A DNA stretch of 64,000 bases. Origin: Pelagerythrobacter marensis. Its GTDB lineage: Bacteria > Pseudomonadota > Alphaproteobacteria > Sphingomonadales > Sphingomonadaceae. A program made the position numbers and the translations under genes. Where the stretch lies: the NCBI RefSeq assembly GCF_036700095.1, contig NZ_CP144918.1:807001-871000 (forward strand), in the 5' to 3' direction. Below, piece after piece: positions 1 through 9,605 of this stretch. The notes below the pieces were generated by a model, which was not told the DNA's origin, made no database searches, and saw only the letters and a program-made list of their open reading frames with translations. Numbering within the stretch: position 1 is the first letter of the stretch; each line of letters starts with the position of its first letter.

Positions 1-1
1 C

Positions 2-427
2 TGGCCGGCGTTCGCCGCGCTATTTCTCGTCTATTTCGCGATGGCCTATCTCCTGATCGGCTCGATCTTCCTCACGATCGGATCGATGGCGCCGACGGTG
101 CGCGACGTTCAGACGATGTCGATGCCGGCAACGATCCTGCAGCTCCTGGTGTTCTTCCTCGCCAGCTTCGCGATGACCGACGTCGGCTCGCCGGTGGAAC
201 TGTTCGCGGTGATCTTTCCGCTCAGCTCGCCATACGCGATGGTCGCGCGCGCGGCGCAGGAACCGGCGCTGTGGCCCCACGCCCTCGCCCTGGCCTGGCA
301 AGTGCTGGCGGTCGTGGTTTTCGTTCGCTTCGGGGCGCGCCTGTTCCGCCGGCGGGTGATGAAATCGGGACCTGCGCCGGCCAAGGGCGGCCGGGGGCTG
401 TGGGCAAGGTTCGCCGGGCGGCGATAG
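2..427 (+). CDS. ABC-2 type transporter permease, C-terminal part (partial)
   Basis: The reading frame is open from the window edge, so the N-terminus and probably an ATPase partner lie outside. The visible 141 residues contain about four hydrophobic segments and the typical end of NatB/ABC-2 permeases, including VELFAVIFPLSSPYAMVARA, followed by a basic cytoplasmic tail. The product is an inner-membrane export permease. The substrate cannot be told from this piece. Confidence 0.7.
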   Translation, partial: WPAFAALFLVYFAMAYLLIGSIFLTIGSMAPTVRDVQTMSMPATILQLLVFFLASFAMTDVGSPVELFAVIFPLSSPYAMVARAAQEPALWPHALALAWQVLAVVVFVRFGARLFRRRVMKSGPAPAKGGRGLWARFAGRR

Positions 428-439
428 CGGCCGGCCCGC

Positions 440-1174
440 TCAACGCGCGAAGCGGTCGGACAGGCCCCGATCGGTGCCGCAAAGGCGATCCCAGAAGCGG
501 AAATAGAGGCCGTAGTTGCAGGCATAGCGCTCGTGATGGCGCTGGTGGTGGCTGGCGGTGATCAGCCAGTCGCCCACGCGCGAGCGCAGGAGCGCGCGCG
601 GAAACATTTCCCAGCCCATGTGATTGGTCACGCCCATCACGGTCATGATCGCGAGCACGATGCCCAGCACGGCCACATGGATCGGGATAAGGAAGACGAG
701 TGCGGGGATCACCACCGCTCCCGTTACCGCCTCCAGCGGGTGAAAACTCATCGCGGCCCAGGCCGTCGGCGGGCGGCTGGCATGGTGGACCGCATGGGCG
801 AGCCGAAAGAGGCGCGGCCGGTGCATCCAGCGGTGCGTCCAGTAAAACCAGGTATCGTGCGCGAGGAGACAGGCGAACAGCGAAAGCGGCATGACCCACA
901 GGGGATAGGCCAGCGGGTCGGCATAGATCAGCGTCCACCCGTGCGCCTGCCAGCCCCAGGCGACGATCCCGGCAGGCAGGCCGTAGATCGCGGCCGACAG
1001 CAGCGACCAGCCGATCTCCCGCCGGATCTGCGGGCCGAGCGAGTCGTAGAGCCCCGGGCGCAGGCGTGTCGTCGCCCATGCGAACAGCCCGCTCGTCGCG
1101 AGATAGCGCAGGGCGACGATGGCGATCATCGCCAGGGCGGAAAGAAGGGCAGCGGCAATCATGGCCGGGCGCAC
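440..1174 (-). CDS. Sterol desaturase / fatty acid hydroxylase family protein
   Basis: This 244-residue membrane protein has the histidine clusters of the di-iron fatty acid hydroxylase superfamily: HDTWFYWTHRWMH (HxxxxH plus a further His), HAVHHAS (HxxHH) and HHQRHHE near the C-terminus. Several hydrophobic segments surround them. Family members hydroxylate or desaturate lipids, sterols or carotenoids using oxygen and two iron atoms. The actual substrate is not evident. It lies 33 bases downstream of the hypothetical gene at 1208-1735 and may be co-transcribed with it. Confidence 0.8.
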   Translation of the reverse strand: MRPAMIAAALLSALAMIAIVALRYLATSGLFAWATTRLRPGLYDSLGPQIRREIGWSLLSAAIYGLPAGIVAWGWQAHGWTLIYADPLAYPLWVMPLSLFACLLAHDTWFYWTHRWMHRPRLFRLAHAVHHASRPPTAWAAMSFHPLEAVTGAVVIPALVFLIPIHVAVLGIVLAIMTVMGVTNHMGWEMFPRALLRSRVGDWLITASHHQRHHERYACNYGLYFRFWDRLCGTDRGLSDRFAR

Positions 1175-1207
1175 TATGCCCGAAGGTGTCGCGCCGGGCG
1201 ACAGGTT

Positions 1208-1735
1208 TCAGGCCGCCTCGCGCTCGATATATTCGGGGTAGAAGGCCGGTGCGCGGTCGGACCAGGCGGGGGCGGTGGCGGCGGCTTCGCTGAGCGACTG
1301 GAGCAGGATCTTGCGCCGGCCCGGCTTGATCTGCGGCAGCGCGCCGGCGGCGCAGAACGCGCTCGGCAGCCAAGGGCGGGCCTCGGGGCCGATCAGTCGT
1401 TCATAGAGGAAGCGAAAGGCGGAAAAGCACTCGATCCGTTCCTGCGCCAGATCGAAAGCGGCCACACGGGTGAGCTTGCCGATGAAGTCTTCGATCCCGT
1501 CCAGCCCGCTTTCCACGGGGATCGTGGCGCGCAGGACCTTCAGTTCCTGATAGGCGACGTACTGGCTGCGGATCGCAGCGCTTTCGCCGGCATCGCGCGC
1601 CCAGCGCTTGAACGCGTCCTGGCGGCCCAGCCCGATATCGAGGCTGCGGCGGATATAGCGCTGCTCGGCAGGCGTGAAGCTCGCGAACTCGCGCATTTCG
1701 GCGATAGTGAGCGATGCAGTGGCGGCCTTGGGCAT
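1208..1735 (-). CDS. Hypothetical protein, 175 aa
   Basis: I do not recognise a family. The protein is soluble, helical in composition and has no signal peptide or membrane segment. The start at 1735 (MPKAATASL) is chosen because AGGGAA sits eight bases upstream; an in-frame start ten codons earlier (1765) has no comparable site. The stretch TPAEQRYIRRSLDIGLGRQD looks like a folded helical domain. It precedes the fatty acid hydroxylase on the same strand. The real-gene call rests on strand, spacing and absence of a better frame. Confidence 0.55.
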   Translation of the reverse strand: MPKAATASLTIAEMREFASFTPAEQRYIRRSLDIGLGRQDAFKRWARDAGESAAIRSQYVAYQELKVLRATIPVESGLDGIEDFIGKLTRVAAFDLAQERIECFSAFRFLYERLIGPEARPWLPSAFCAAGALPQIKPGRRKILLQSLSEAAATAPAWSDRAPAFYPEYIEREAA

Positions 1736-1827
1736 AGTGCGGTTCCCTGTTGCACCGCCCACCATCGCCGGACTTGGTTAAATTGGGGTTAGCCTTGGGC
1801 TCCGCGCCGTCTCAACGAAAACGACCC

Positions 1828-2805
1828 TCAGATCAAACCGGCGAGCGGGCTCGACGGATCGGCGTATTTGCGGGTCGCCATGCGTCCGGCGAGATAGGCG
1901 TCCCGCCCCGCCTCGACCGCCAGCTTCATCGCACGGGCCATGCGGAGCGGATCTTTCGCCTCGGCGATCGCGGTGTTCATCAGCACCCCGTCGCAGCCGA
2001 GTTCCATCGCGACGGCCGCGTCGCTTGCCGTGCCCACGCCCGCGTCGACCAGCACCGGCACGCTGGCGCCTTCGACGATGAGACGGATCGTCACCCGGTT
2101 CTGAATGCCCAGACCCGACCCGATCGGCGCGCCCAGAGGCATGACCGCGACCGCCCCGGCGTCTTCGAGCTGCTTGGCCGCGATCGGATCGTCGACGCAA
2201 TAGACCATCGGCAGAAACCCCTCCTTCGCGAGGACCTCGGTGGCTTTCAGGGTCTCGCGCATATCGGGATAGAGGGTTCGCGCCTCACCCAGAACCTCCA
2301 GCTTCACGAGGTCCCATCCGCCGGCCTCGCGCGCCAGCCGCAGCGTGCGGATCGCTTCGTCGGCGGTGAAGCACCCGGCGGTGTTGGGCAGGTAGGTGAT
2401 CTTTTTGGGGTCGATGAAATCGGTCAGCATCGGCGCCTTGGGGTCGCTCACGTTGACCCGGCGGACGGCGACGGTGACGATCTCCGCGCCAGAGGCTTCG
2501 AGCGCGGCGGCGTTCTGCTGGAAATCCTTGTATTTGCCGGTCCCGACGATCAGCCGCGAGCGAAACGTGCGGCCGGCGACCGTCCAGCTGTCATCCGATG
2601 CCGCCTGGCCGCCGCCGACGAAATGAACGATTTCCAGCGTATCGCCATCGGCGAGCGGCGCCTCGTCCAGTGTCGAGCGGGGCACGATCTCGCCATTGCG
2701 CTCGACCGCGACCTTTTCCGGCGCAAGATCGAGTTCGCGCACGAGAGCGGCGATCGTGGGGGCGGAAGTGCGGCGGGTTTCGCCGTTGACGGTGAGAGTG
2801 AGCAT
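1828..2805 (-). CDS. thiG: Fused sulfur carrier ThiS / thiazole synthase ThiG
   Basis: Residues 1-66 are a ThiS domain with ubiquitin-like fold features ending in the Gly-rich HFVGGG. The remaining 258 or so residues are ThiG, a TIM barrel that makes the thiazole phosphate of thiamine from deoxyxylulose phosphate, dehydroglycine and ThiS-borne sulfur. ThiG landmarks are [12 protein letters not shown], the stretch around [15 protein letters not shown] with the Schiff-base lysine, and [20 protein letters not shown]. The C-terminal Gly-Gly that normally carries the thiocarboxylate is internal here. It follows merC by 26 bases. An in-frame ATG at 2814 is an alternative start. I see no TPP riboswitch upstream. 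Confidence 0.92.
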   Translation of the reverse strand: MLTLTVNGETRRTSAPTIAALVRELDLAPEKVAVERNGEIVPRSTLDEAPLADGDTLEIVHFVGGGQAASDDSWTVAGRTFRSRLIVGTGKYKDFQQNAAALEASGAEIVTVAVRRVNVSDPKAPMLTDFIDPKKITYLPNTAGCFTADEAIRTLRLAREAGGWDLVKLEVLGEARTLYPDMRETLKATEVLAKEGFLPMVYCVDDPIAAKQLEDAGAVAVMPLGAPIGSGLGIQNRVTIRLIVEGASVPVLVDAGVGTASDAAVAMELGCDGVLMNTAIAEAKDPLRMARAMKLAVEAGRDAYLAGRMATRKYADPSSPLAGLI

Positions 2806-2831
2806 GGCGGCCATGCCCGGCGAGATAGCGC

Positions 2832-3203
2832 TCAATCCGCGCGGCGCAAGTTCAGCAGGTGCCCGAGCGCGACGAGCGCCACGCCGATCACGGTCAGAAC
2901 GGCCTCCCCCGCGCCATGGGGCATCGCCAGCGCTCCGCCCATGAACGTCAGGCCCATCATCGCGGTCACGAACGGGACCGGGCGGCGATGGGTCAGTGCG
3001 CCCCAGCCGATCGCCACGGCGGCGATCACCAGCGCGATGGCGAGGCCGACCCGGTGGAATGCAGGGGCGAGCAGGAACTCGGCGCCGATCCCGAGGGCCG
3101 AAACGATCGCGATGGACGCGATGCAATGAACGACGCACAGCCCCGACAGCATGATGCCGGCGCGATCGAGCTTCGCACGAATCGGGGTTTTTTGCGCATC
3201 CAT
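2832..3203 (-). CDS. MerC-domain membrane protein
   Basis: The 123-residue protein has the MerC layout: an N-terminal [19 protein letters not shown] with the paired cysteines of the first membrane helix, then three more hydrophobic helices. Classical MerC imports Hg(II). Chromosomal MerC-domain proteins in sphingomonads are of uncertain metal specificity, and no other mer gene is present here, so mercury resistance should not be assumed. It is the first gene of a probable merC-thiSG unit and is divergent from ctaA. Confidence 0.8.
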   Translation of the reverse strand: MDAQKTPIRAKLDRAGIMLSGLCVVHCIASIAIVSALGIGAEFLLAPAFHRVGLAIALVIAAVAIGWGALTHRRPVPFVTAMMGLTFMGGALAMPHGAGEAVLTVIGVALVALGHLLNLRRAD

Positions 3204-3219
3204 GGACGAACGTCATGTA

Positions 3220-3234
3220 TGTGACGGTGTAACA
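3220..3234. promoter_or_regulatory. 15-bp inverted repeat upstream of merC
   Basis: TGTGACGGTGTAACA is an imperfect palindrome of the form TGTnAC-N3-GTnACA. It lies 17 bases before the merC start in the 117-base divergent merC/ctaA gap. It is a candidate operator. The regulator is unknown. Confidence 0.3.
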
Positions 3235-3320
3235 TTGCGCAAGAGCAAATTGGGCCGGCGCTGCGGCCTTCGGTCGGAAGGTCTTGAGATTCGGCGGTCG
3301 CCGTCGCATCAGGCGCACCC

Positions 3321-4382
3321 ATGGCCGTTCCCGAAAGTCCCGACCCGGTTGCATCCGCAACATCGCCCGACACCGCCCGCCCGGCTGCGCTGGCGCGCTG
3401 GCTATGGTTCGTCGCCTGGCTGATCGTTGCGATCGTGGTGGTCGGCGGGATCACCCGCCTGACCGAATCGGGGCTGTCGATCACCGAGTGGAAGCCGGTT
3501 ACCGGCGCGATCTCGCCACTGAACGAAGCGCAATGGCAGGCCGAGTTCGAGGCTTACCAGCAGATCGGCGAGTACCGTCATATCACCGGGCCCGCCGGGA
3601 TGACGCTGGCCGATTACAAGTTCATCTACTTCTGGGAATGGGCGCATCGCCTGATCGGACGCATCATCGGCCTTGCATTCGCGCTGCCGCTGGCGTGGTT
3701 CTGGATCCGCGGGGCGATCCCGTCCGGGTACAAGCCACGGCTTGTCGCCTTGCTCGCGCTGGGCGGGCTTCAGGGGGCGTTCGGCTGGTTCATGGTCCGT
3801 TCGGGCCTGTCGGAGGAAGTGACCGACGTCAGCCATTTCTGGCTTTCGATCCACCTGCTCACCGCGTTGTTGACCCTGGGGGCAGTGGTCTGGACCGCGC
3901 TCGATTTCGGCCGGCTGGCCCGGATACCGGATGCGCGCGCGCCGCGTTTTGGCCGGCTGGCCTGGCTGGTCGGCTCGATCGTGTTCGTCCAGCTCCTCCT
4001 CGGCGCCTGGGTGGCCGGTCTCGACGCCGGCCACGCATCCGATACCTGGCCGCTGATGCAGGGGCGCCTGGTGCCGGAATTCGACATGTCGCGCGGGTTC
4101 TGGTGGGCGCTGACCCACGATCCCTTTCTGATCCATTTCCTCCATCGCTGGTGGGCCTGGGTCGCCGTTGCCGCGCTGATCGTGCTTGCGCGCAAGGTGC
4201 GCCCGTTCGAACGACGCGCCTCGGTCGCGATCCATGCCGCGTTCGGCACCCAGATCGTGCTCGGCATTGCGACCGTGTGGACGGGCGTTTCGCTGTGGGT
4301 CGCGACCGCGCACCAGTTCGTCGGCGCCCTGCTGGTCGTGGCCACTGCCTGGGGCCTTCACATCGTCGGGAGGCGGCGTTGA
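3321..4382 (+). CDS. ctaA: Heme A synthase (COX15/CtaA family)
   Basis: The 353-residue protein has eight predicted membrane helices and the paired histidines of the COX15 family: [28 protein letters not shown] and TAHQFVGAL. The early [20 protein letters not shown] is a strong family signature. It oxidises the methyl group of heme O to make heme A for aa3-type cytochrome oxidase in the inner membrane. Its TGA overlaps the TTG start of cutA, so the two are probably translated together. Confidence 0.95.
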   Translation: MAVPESPDPVASATSPDTARPAALARWLWFVAWLIVAIVVVGGITRLTESGLSITEWKPVTGAISPLNEAQWQAEFEAYQQIGEYRHITGPAGMTLADYKFIYFWEWAHRLIGRIIGLAFALPLAWFWIRGAIPSGYKPRLVALLALGGLQGAFGWFMVRSGLSEEVTDVSHFWLSIHLLTALLTLGAVVWTALDFGRLARIPDARAPRFGRLAWLVGSIVFVQLLLGAWVAGLDAGHASDTWPLMQGRLVPEFDMSRGFWWALTHDPFLIHFLHRWWAWVAVAALIVLARKVRPFERRASVAIHAAFGTQIVLGIATVWTGVSLWVATAHQFVGALLVVATAWGLHIVGRRR

Positions 4383-4714
4383 GCGCGCTCGTCTGGTGTC
4401 CTTGCCCCGACGAGCGCACCGCCATGGCGCTCGCCCGCCAGCTGGTGGAAGAGGATCTGGCGGCGTGCGGGAACGCGATCGGCCCGATGCGGTCCGTGTT
4501 CGCATGGAACGGCACGGTGGAGGAATCGCGCGAATGCGGCCTGCTGCTCAAGACCCATGCGCGCGTGCTGGATCGCGCGGTGGCGCGGCTCGAAGCGCTG
4601 CATCCGTATGACGAGCCGGCCGTGCTCGGCTGGCGCTGCGAGGCGGCGGGCGCGGCCACCGCAGCCTGGCTCGCCGCTCTCGGGACCGATATGCCGGAGG
4701 GCGACGGGCCATGA
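4379..4714 (+). CDS. cutA: Divalent-cation tolerance protein CutA
   Basis: The 111-residue product matches CutA in length and pattern: an N-terminal CPCPDERTAMALARQLVEED, a central SVFAWNGTVEES and LHPYDEPAVLGW. CutA proteins are trimeric, cytoplasmic and linked to copper tolerance, though the molecular role is unclear. The start is a TTG that overlaps the ctaA stop (TTGA). No ATG or GTG gives the conserved N-terminus. The 3' end overlaps the next gene by ATGA. Confidence 0.88.
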   Translation: MSALVWCPCPDERTAMALARQLVEEDLAACGNAIGPMRSVFAWNGTVEESRECGLLLKTHARVLDRAVARLEALHPYDEPAVLGWRCEAAGAATAAWLAALGTDMPEGDGP

Positions 4715-5436
4715 AGGCAGCAGGTTCGACGCGGTGGATTCTTGCCGCACTCGCGCTGTTCGCAGCCGCAGGGCCTGCATCGCTAGCCGCCCGGGATACA
4801 GAGCGCGCGCCGGCCGCTTTCGTCGCCCCGGCAGAACCGATGAAGCTGACCCGCGTTCTGGAACGCCGCCTGGGGGATGGTCAGGCGATCGTGGTCTCGC
4901 GCAGCTGGCGCGTCCGTTTCGTGCCGCATGCGGGCGGATACCGGGTCGAGGGCGAACAGATCGCCGTTGCGGTCGAAACGCCGCCCCGCCTGGCGCGACT
5001 GGCGGAGGTGGAACGCAACAAGCCGCAGGGGGGCGATTTTCCGATCCTGCTCGACGCTGCGGGCCGGATCGTGGGCAACGCCTCGGGCAGCCTCCCGGCA
5101 ATTCCGGGCCTGGGGGAAGCTGTCCGGGCGTTCGTCGCCGACCGCGACGATGCGCGCCGGGACGAGGCCCTGCAATATGTTGCGGCCGTGCAGCAGGCGG
5201 GGGCGGCGATGGCGAGCCGCTGGCCGCCCGATCTGTTCTTCCCGGCCGCTTCGCGCGAGGAACGGCGCGAACTGCCTTTGCCCGGCGGCGGCGAAGGCGC
5301 GGTGCAGGTCCGCTTCGAAGGGACGCTGGACGGCACGGGTAAACGGCTCGCCACGGCGCGCCGCCGGATCGTGACCCGGGTGGGAGAGAGCGAGCGGATC
5401 TCGCTCGAAACCTGGCGGCTCGAACCTCTCGATTGA
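4711..5436 (+). CDS. Hypothetical exported protein, 241 aa
   Basis: A signal peptide is evident (basic start, hydrophobic WILAALALFAAAGPASLAA, cleavage after an Ala-rich stretch). The mature part is rich in charged residues and has no motif I recognise. The ATG overlaps the cutA stop as ATGA, making it the third gene of the ctaA-cutA unit. Location is probably periplasmic. No function is assigned. Confidence 0.65.
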   Translation: MKAAGSTRWILAALALFAAAGPASLAARDTERAPAAFVAPAEPMKLTRVLERRLGDGQAIVVSRSWRVRFVPHAGGYRVEGEQIAVAVETPPRLARLAEVERNKPQGGDFPILLDAAGRIVGNASGSLPAIPGLGEAVRAFVADRDDARRDEALQYVAAVQQAGAAMASRWPPDLFFPAASREERRELPLPGGGEGAVQVRFEGTLDGTGKRLATARRRIVTRVGESERISLETWRLEPLD

Positions 5437-5570
5437 CGCCAAGGTATTATTTTACCTCTACCAAAAGGCGCGGATTTGCTTGACTTCGGAAGGGTGAGGC
5501 GACAAATGCGCCGCTCTCGCGGCTGCCCCGGCAGATTCGCGGCGAGCAACATTTCGAAGGAATTCAAGCC

Positions 5571-6050
5571 ATGAAGGCGCTCCACAAGAGCACCCGGTCG
5601 ATCAAGCCGGCCGAGGTCGAGAAGAAATGGCATCTGATCGACGCCGAGGGGCTGGTCGTCGGCCGCCTCGCCTCGATCATCGCCAATATCCTGCGCGGCA
5701 AGCACAAGCCGAGCTACACCCCGCATGTCGATTGCGGCGATCACGTGATCGTGATCAACGCCGACAAGGTGCGTTTCACCGGCAACAAGCTGGGCGACAA
5801 GGTCTATTACAAGCACACCGGGTACGTTGGCGGGATCAAGGAAACGACCCCGGCCAAAGTGCTCGAAGGCCGTTTCCCCGAGCGCGTTCTGGAAAAGGCG
5901 GTCGAGCGGATGATTCCGCGCGGGCCGCTGGGCCGCCAGCAGATGAAGGCGCTGCACCTCTATGCCGGCACCGAGCATCCCCATGACGGGCAGAAGCCCG
6001 AAGTGCTCGACGTCGCCTCGATGAACCGCAAGAACAAGGTGTCCGCATAA
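5571..6050 (+). CDS. rplM: 50S ribosomal protein L13
   Basis: The 159-residue protein is full-length L13, with the conserved [16 protein letters not shown] start, the central [17 protein letters not shown] and [20 protein letters not shown] near the C-terminus. It binds 23S rRNA in the early assembly of the large subunit. Its TAA overlaps the ATG of rpsI by one base, the usual rplM-rpsI arrangement. AAGGAATTCAAGCC precedes the start. Confidence 0.98.
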   Translation: MKALHKSTRSIKPAEVEKKWHLIDAEGLVVGRLASIIANILRGKHKPSYTPHVDCGDHVIVINADKVRFTGNKLGDKVYYKHTGYVGGIKETTPAKVLEGRFPERVLEKAVERMIPRGPLGRQQMKALHLYAGTEHPHDGQKPEVLDVASMNRKNKVSA

Positions 6051-6565
6051 TGGCTGACGAGAAGAACACCGTGTCCGATCTGTCGGACCTCAAGGACATC
6101 GCCGGCGACGCGCCCGAAGGCGACGCCGCGACGATCGCGGAAAGCACCGCGCCGCTGCGCGAGCAGGAGCTGGACCAGCACGGTCGCGCCTATGCCACCG
6201 GGCGCCGCAAGGACGCCGTCGCCCGCGTCTGGATCAAGCCGGGCAAGGGCACGATCACCGTCAACGGCAAGGATCAGGAAACCTATTTTGCGCGCCCGAC
6301 GCTGCGCCTGATCATCAACCAGCCGTTTGCGATCACCGATCGCGTGGGGCAGTTCGATGTGATCGCCACCGTCAAGGGCGGCGGGCTTTCGGGTCAGGCC
6401 GGTGCGGTCAAGCATGGCATTTCGCAAGCGCTCGCGAAATACGAGCCGGCGCTGCGCTCCACGGTCAAGGCCGCCGGTTTCCTCACCCGCGACAGCCGCG
6501 TGGTCGAACGCAAGAAGTATGGCCGGGCCAAGGCTCGCCGCAGCTTCCAGTTCTCGAAGCGTTAA
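6050..6565 (+). CDS. rpsI: 30S ribosomal protein S9
   Basis: The C-terminal 130 residues are standard S9, with [20 protein letters not shown] and the basic tail [16 protein letters not shown] that reaches the P site. An acidic N-terminal extension of about 45 residues precedes the domain, as in other alphaproteobacteria. The gene is coupled to rplM. A stem-loop terminator follows. Confidence 0.98.
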   Translation: MADEKNTVSDLSDLKDIAGDAPEGDAATIAESTAPLREQELDQHGRAYATGRRKDAVARVWIKPGKGTITVNGKDQETYFARPTLRLIINQPFAITDRVGQFDVIATVKGGGLSGQAGAVKHGISQALAKYEPALRSTVKAAGFLTRDSRVVERKKYGRAKARRSFQFSKR

Positions 6566-6599
6566 ACCGCTTCGGTTCGAATACCGGACGAATCGCGAA

Positions 6600-6624
6600 G
6601 GGCGGCCCCAAGGGTCGCCCTTTT
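6600..6624 (+). terminator. Rho-independent terminator after rpsI
   Basis: Arms GGGCGGCCC and GGGTCGCCC (one G-U pair) with a CAA loop are followed by TTTT. It lies 34 bases after the rpsI stop. Confidence 0.85.
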
Positions 6625-6686
6625 CGTATGGTTCCGGGAGGGGCGATCACGCCGGCACCGGTGGAATCCGGCGCACAGTCTTCTTT

Positions 6687-6715
6687 CTGTCACGCGATCG
6701 CCATTCACCGGTAAC
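6687..6715 (+). promoter_or_regulatory. Possible Pho box before the TonB receptor-phytase pair
   Basis: Three 7-mers, CTGTCAC, TCGCCAT and CGGTAAC, are spaced by four bases each, giving the 11-base period of PhoB sites. Only the first matches the CTGTCA(T/C) consensus well. The position, about 50 bases before the receptor start and ahead of a phytase, makes phosphate control plausible. Confidence 0.35.
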
Positions 6716-6764
6716 AGTGCGCGACTAGCCGCCCGTCCAGATCGGTTCTGGAGGGCAAGTTTCA

Positions 6765-9605
6765 ATGAACATCCGCAAGCGCTGTCTCGTTTCATCCGCC
6801 GGCATTGCGCTGGCGGCGACTTTCGCGACGCCGGCCATCGCCGGCGACATCGTCGGCACGGTGCTCGACGCCAGCGAAACGATCGCGCTCCAGGCTGCGC
6901 AAGTTCGCATCGTCGAACTCGACCGGGTGGCCACCACCCAGCGCGACGGCAGCTTCCTCTTCGCCGACGTGCCGGCCGGCGAATATACGCTGGAAGTCAC
7001 CTATGTCGGCGCCCCGACCGTCCGCCAGGCCGTCAGCGTGCCGGCCGACCGGTTCGTGCGCGCCGATATCCTCCTCGGCGGCGACAGTTCGCGCGAGATC
7101 CTCGTCGTCGGCCAGAGCGCCAATCTCGCCAGCGCCCTGTCGCGCAAGCGTGGCAACGATGGGGTCAGCGACGTGCTGACTCGCGATGCGATCGGCCAGT
7201 TCCCCGACCAGAACGTCGCCGAATCGCTGCGCCGCCTGCCCGGCGTCAATGTGTTGAACGACCAGGGCGAAGGCCGCTTCGTCTCGGTCCGCGGCCTCGA
7301 CCCGGAACTCAACGCAACCTCGCTCAACGGCGTGCGCCTGCCCGCCCCCGAATCCGACGTACGCTCGGTCGCCCTCGACGTAATCTCCAGCGACATCATC
7401 GAATCGATCGAGATCAAGAAGTCGCTGACGCCCGACATGGACGCGGACACGATCGGCGCCTCGATCGAGATCGAGACCACCAGCGCCTTCGACCGCAGGA
7501 AGGACCTTCTGACCGCCAAGGTCGAAGGCAGCTACAACGATTACGCCGATCACGTCTCACCCAAGGGCAGCATCGATTTCGCAGCCAGGATCAGCGACAA
7601 TTTCGGCGTCTCGGGCGGTGTGTCCTACTACAAGCGCAAGTTCGAGACCGACAATGTCGAGGCCGATGGCTGGGTGGAGGCGGACGACGGCATTTTCGCG
7701 CAGGAAGTGCAGTATCGCGACTACGACGTGGAGCGGGAGCGCATCAGCGCGACGCTCAACTTCGATGTTCGCGCATCGGATACCACCAAGCTTTATGCGC
7801 GCGGCGTGTGGAGCCAGTTCGACGATCAGGAATACCGCCGCCGGACGACATTCGACCTCGGCGATTTCGAAGAGGACAGCCCGCCGGTGATCGACGGCAT
7901 GACCGCGACATTCGACGACGGCGAGGAGGAATATACCGTTGAACGCGACATCAAGGATCGCTTCGAACGCCAGCGTATTCGCTCCGTTGCGATCGGCGGC
8001 GAAACCGATACGGGCGGCTGGGTCGCGAAATACTCCGCCAGCTACGCGAAATCGAGCGAGATCGAGCGCGGATCGCTCGACACCACGCAGTTCGAGCGCG
8101 ACTTCGACGGCGACGGACTGATCACCACGTTCGACTATTCCGATCCCCGCGTGCCCCTTTATCAGGTGTCCGGCAATGTCGACGCGTTTACCGACGCGTC
8201 GGAATACCCGCTCAACGATGTCGAATATACGCGGCTTTCCGCTTCGCAGGACGAGGAATGGGCCGCCAGGCTGGATCTTGCGCGCAACATCATCACCGAC
8301 AGCGGCACGTTCACGGTGCAGGGCGGCCTGAAAGGCCGCTGGCGGGACAAGCGTTACAACAAGGACGTCGAGTTCTACGAACTTGACGGTTACACGCTGG
8401 CCGATGTCCTGGGCAAAGGGCAGACCTATCGTCTGACCGATATCTCGCCCGTCGCCGATTACACGCGGCCCACGCAGTTCTTCCACGACAACTTCGACCA
8501 GTTCGCGCTCGTGGAGGCCGATTCGCAATTCGATTCCGCTGTTGAAGACTATTCGATCTCCGAAGATGTCCTCGCCGGCTACCTGCTCGGCCGTTGGGAC
8601 AGTGCGACGCTGCGCGTGATCGGCGGCGTGCGGTACGAGCGCACGAAGAACGACATCGTCGGCAACAATGTCCTCCTGGTGGAAGAAGGCGGCCAGCTTC
8701 CGGGCGGGGGCGAGGCCGAGGAGGATACCGTGCTGGTGACGCCGGTGGCTTCCGAACGCGATTACGACCACTGGCTGCCCAGCCTCACCGTCCGCTTCGA
8801 GCCGCAGACCGACCTCGTCCTGCGCGCGGCGGCCTATCGCAGCCTGGTGCGGCCGAAGCTGTCGAAGCTGCCGCCGCGCTTCGTGGTGGAGGAAAACGAC
8901 GAGGGCGAGCGCGAGGGCGCGTTCGGCAATCCCGACCTGCTCCCTTACGAAGCGTGGAATTTCGACGCCTCGGCCGAATATTACTTCTCGGGCAACGGGG
9001 CCGTTTCGGCAGCGGTCTTCTACAAGGATATCAAGAATTTCATCGTCGATACCGTGCGCGAGGACGGCGAATACCGGGGCATTGCCTTCGACCAGGCGGA
9101 AATTCCGATCAACGGCGAGAGCGCCGAGGTCTTCGGCGCCGAGTTCTCGATTTCGCAGAAGCTCGACATGTTGCCGTCGCCGCTCGACGGCCTGCTGGTG
9201 CAGGCCAACTACACATATACCGACGCGACGGGCCGCGTCCCCATCGATGGCGATCCTGACGACTTGCGCGGGATCATGCTGCCGGCAACCTCGAAGCACA
9301 CCGCGAACATCGCGCTCGGTTACGAGAAGGGCCCGGTCAGCCTGCGGCTTGCCGGCACCTATCGCGACAAGTACCTCGACGAGCTAGGCGACGACGCGAC
9401 GGAAGACCGGCTGGTCGACGACCACTTCCAGCTCGATCTGAGCGCGAAATACCGCGTCAACGACAATGTTCAGGTCTTCTACGAATGGGTGAACATCAAC
9501 AACGCGAAATATTTCGCTTACAACACCCTGGGCGCGCGCAAGAACCTCTACCAGTTCGAGGAATATGGCTGGACGATGAAACTCGGCGCGCGAGTGAACT
9601 TCTGA
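6765..9605 (+). CDS. TonB-dependent outer-membrane receptor
   Basis: The 946-residue protein begins with a signal peptide ending near FATPAIA. A carboxypeptidase-regulatory-like beta domain follows (about residues 27-105), then the plug with QFPDQNVAESLRRLPGVNV and RFVSVRGLDPELNATSLNGV. The rest is a 22-strand barrel ending in a terminal Phe (LGARVNF). GGAGGG lies upstream of the ATG. Its stop overlaps the start of a beta-propeller phytase, so the ligand may be phytate or a breakdown product. This is inference from context. Confidence 0.93.
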   Translation: MNIRKRCLVSSAGIALAATFATPAIAGDIVGTVLDASETIALQAAQVRIVELDRVATTQRDGSFLFADVPAGEYTLEVTYVGAPTVRQAVSVPADRFVRADILLGGDSSREILVVGQSANLASALSRKRGNDGVSDVLTRDAIGQFPDQNVAESLRRLPGVNVLNDQGEGRFVSVRGLDPELNATSLNGVRLPAPESDVRSVALDVISSDIIESIEIKKSLTPDMDADTIGASIEIETTSAFDRRKDLLTAKVEGSYNDYADHVSPKGSIDFAARISDNFGVSGGVSYYKRKFETDNVEADGWVEADDGIFAQEVQYRDYDVERERISATLNFDVRASDTTKLYARGVWSQFDDQEYRRRTTFDLGDFEEDSPPVIDGMTATFDDGEEEYTVERDIKDRFERQRIRSVAIGGETDTGGWVAKYSASYAKSSEIERGSLDTTQFERDFDGDGLITTFDYSDPRVPLYQVSGNVDAFTDASEYPLNDVEYTRLSASQDEEWAARLDLARNIITDSGTFTVQGGLKGRWRDKRYNKDVEFYELDGYTLADVLGKGQTYRLTDISPVADYTRPTQFFHDNFDQFALVEADSQFDSAVEDYSISEDVLAGYLLGRWDSATLRVIGGVRYERTKNDIVGNNVLLVEEGGQLPGGGEAEEDTVLVTPVASERDYDHWLPSLTVRFEPQTDLVLRAAAYRSLVRPKLSKLPPRFVVEENDEGEREGAFGNPDLLPYEAWNFDASAEYYFSGNGAVSAAVFYKDIKNFIVDTVREDGEYRGIAFDQAEIPINGESAEVFGAEFSISQKLDMLPSPLDGLLVQANYTYTDATGRVPIDGDPDDLRGIMLPATSKHTANIALGYEKGPVSLRLAGTYRDKYLDELGDDATEDRLVDDHFQLDLSAKYRVNDNVQVFYEWVNINNAKYFAYNTLGARKNLYQFEEYGWTMKLGARVNF

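Noticed and set aside
1750-3129. Long plus-strand frame (459 codons) opposite thiSG and merC
   Set aside because: It is the antisense shadow of two well-supported genes in GC-rich DNA and its translation is compositionally biased (Arg/Asp/His/Gly-rich) with no family signature.
3204-3320. TPP riboswitch for the thiSG gene
   Set aside because: The conserved CTGAGA and ACC-TGAT-GG-type elements are not present upstream of merC or thiSG.
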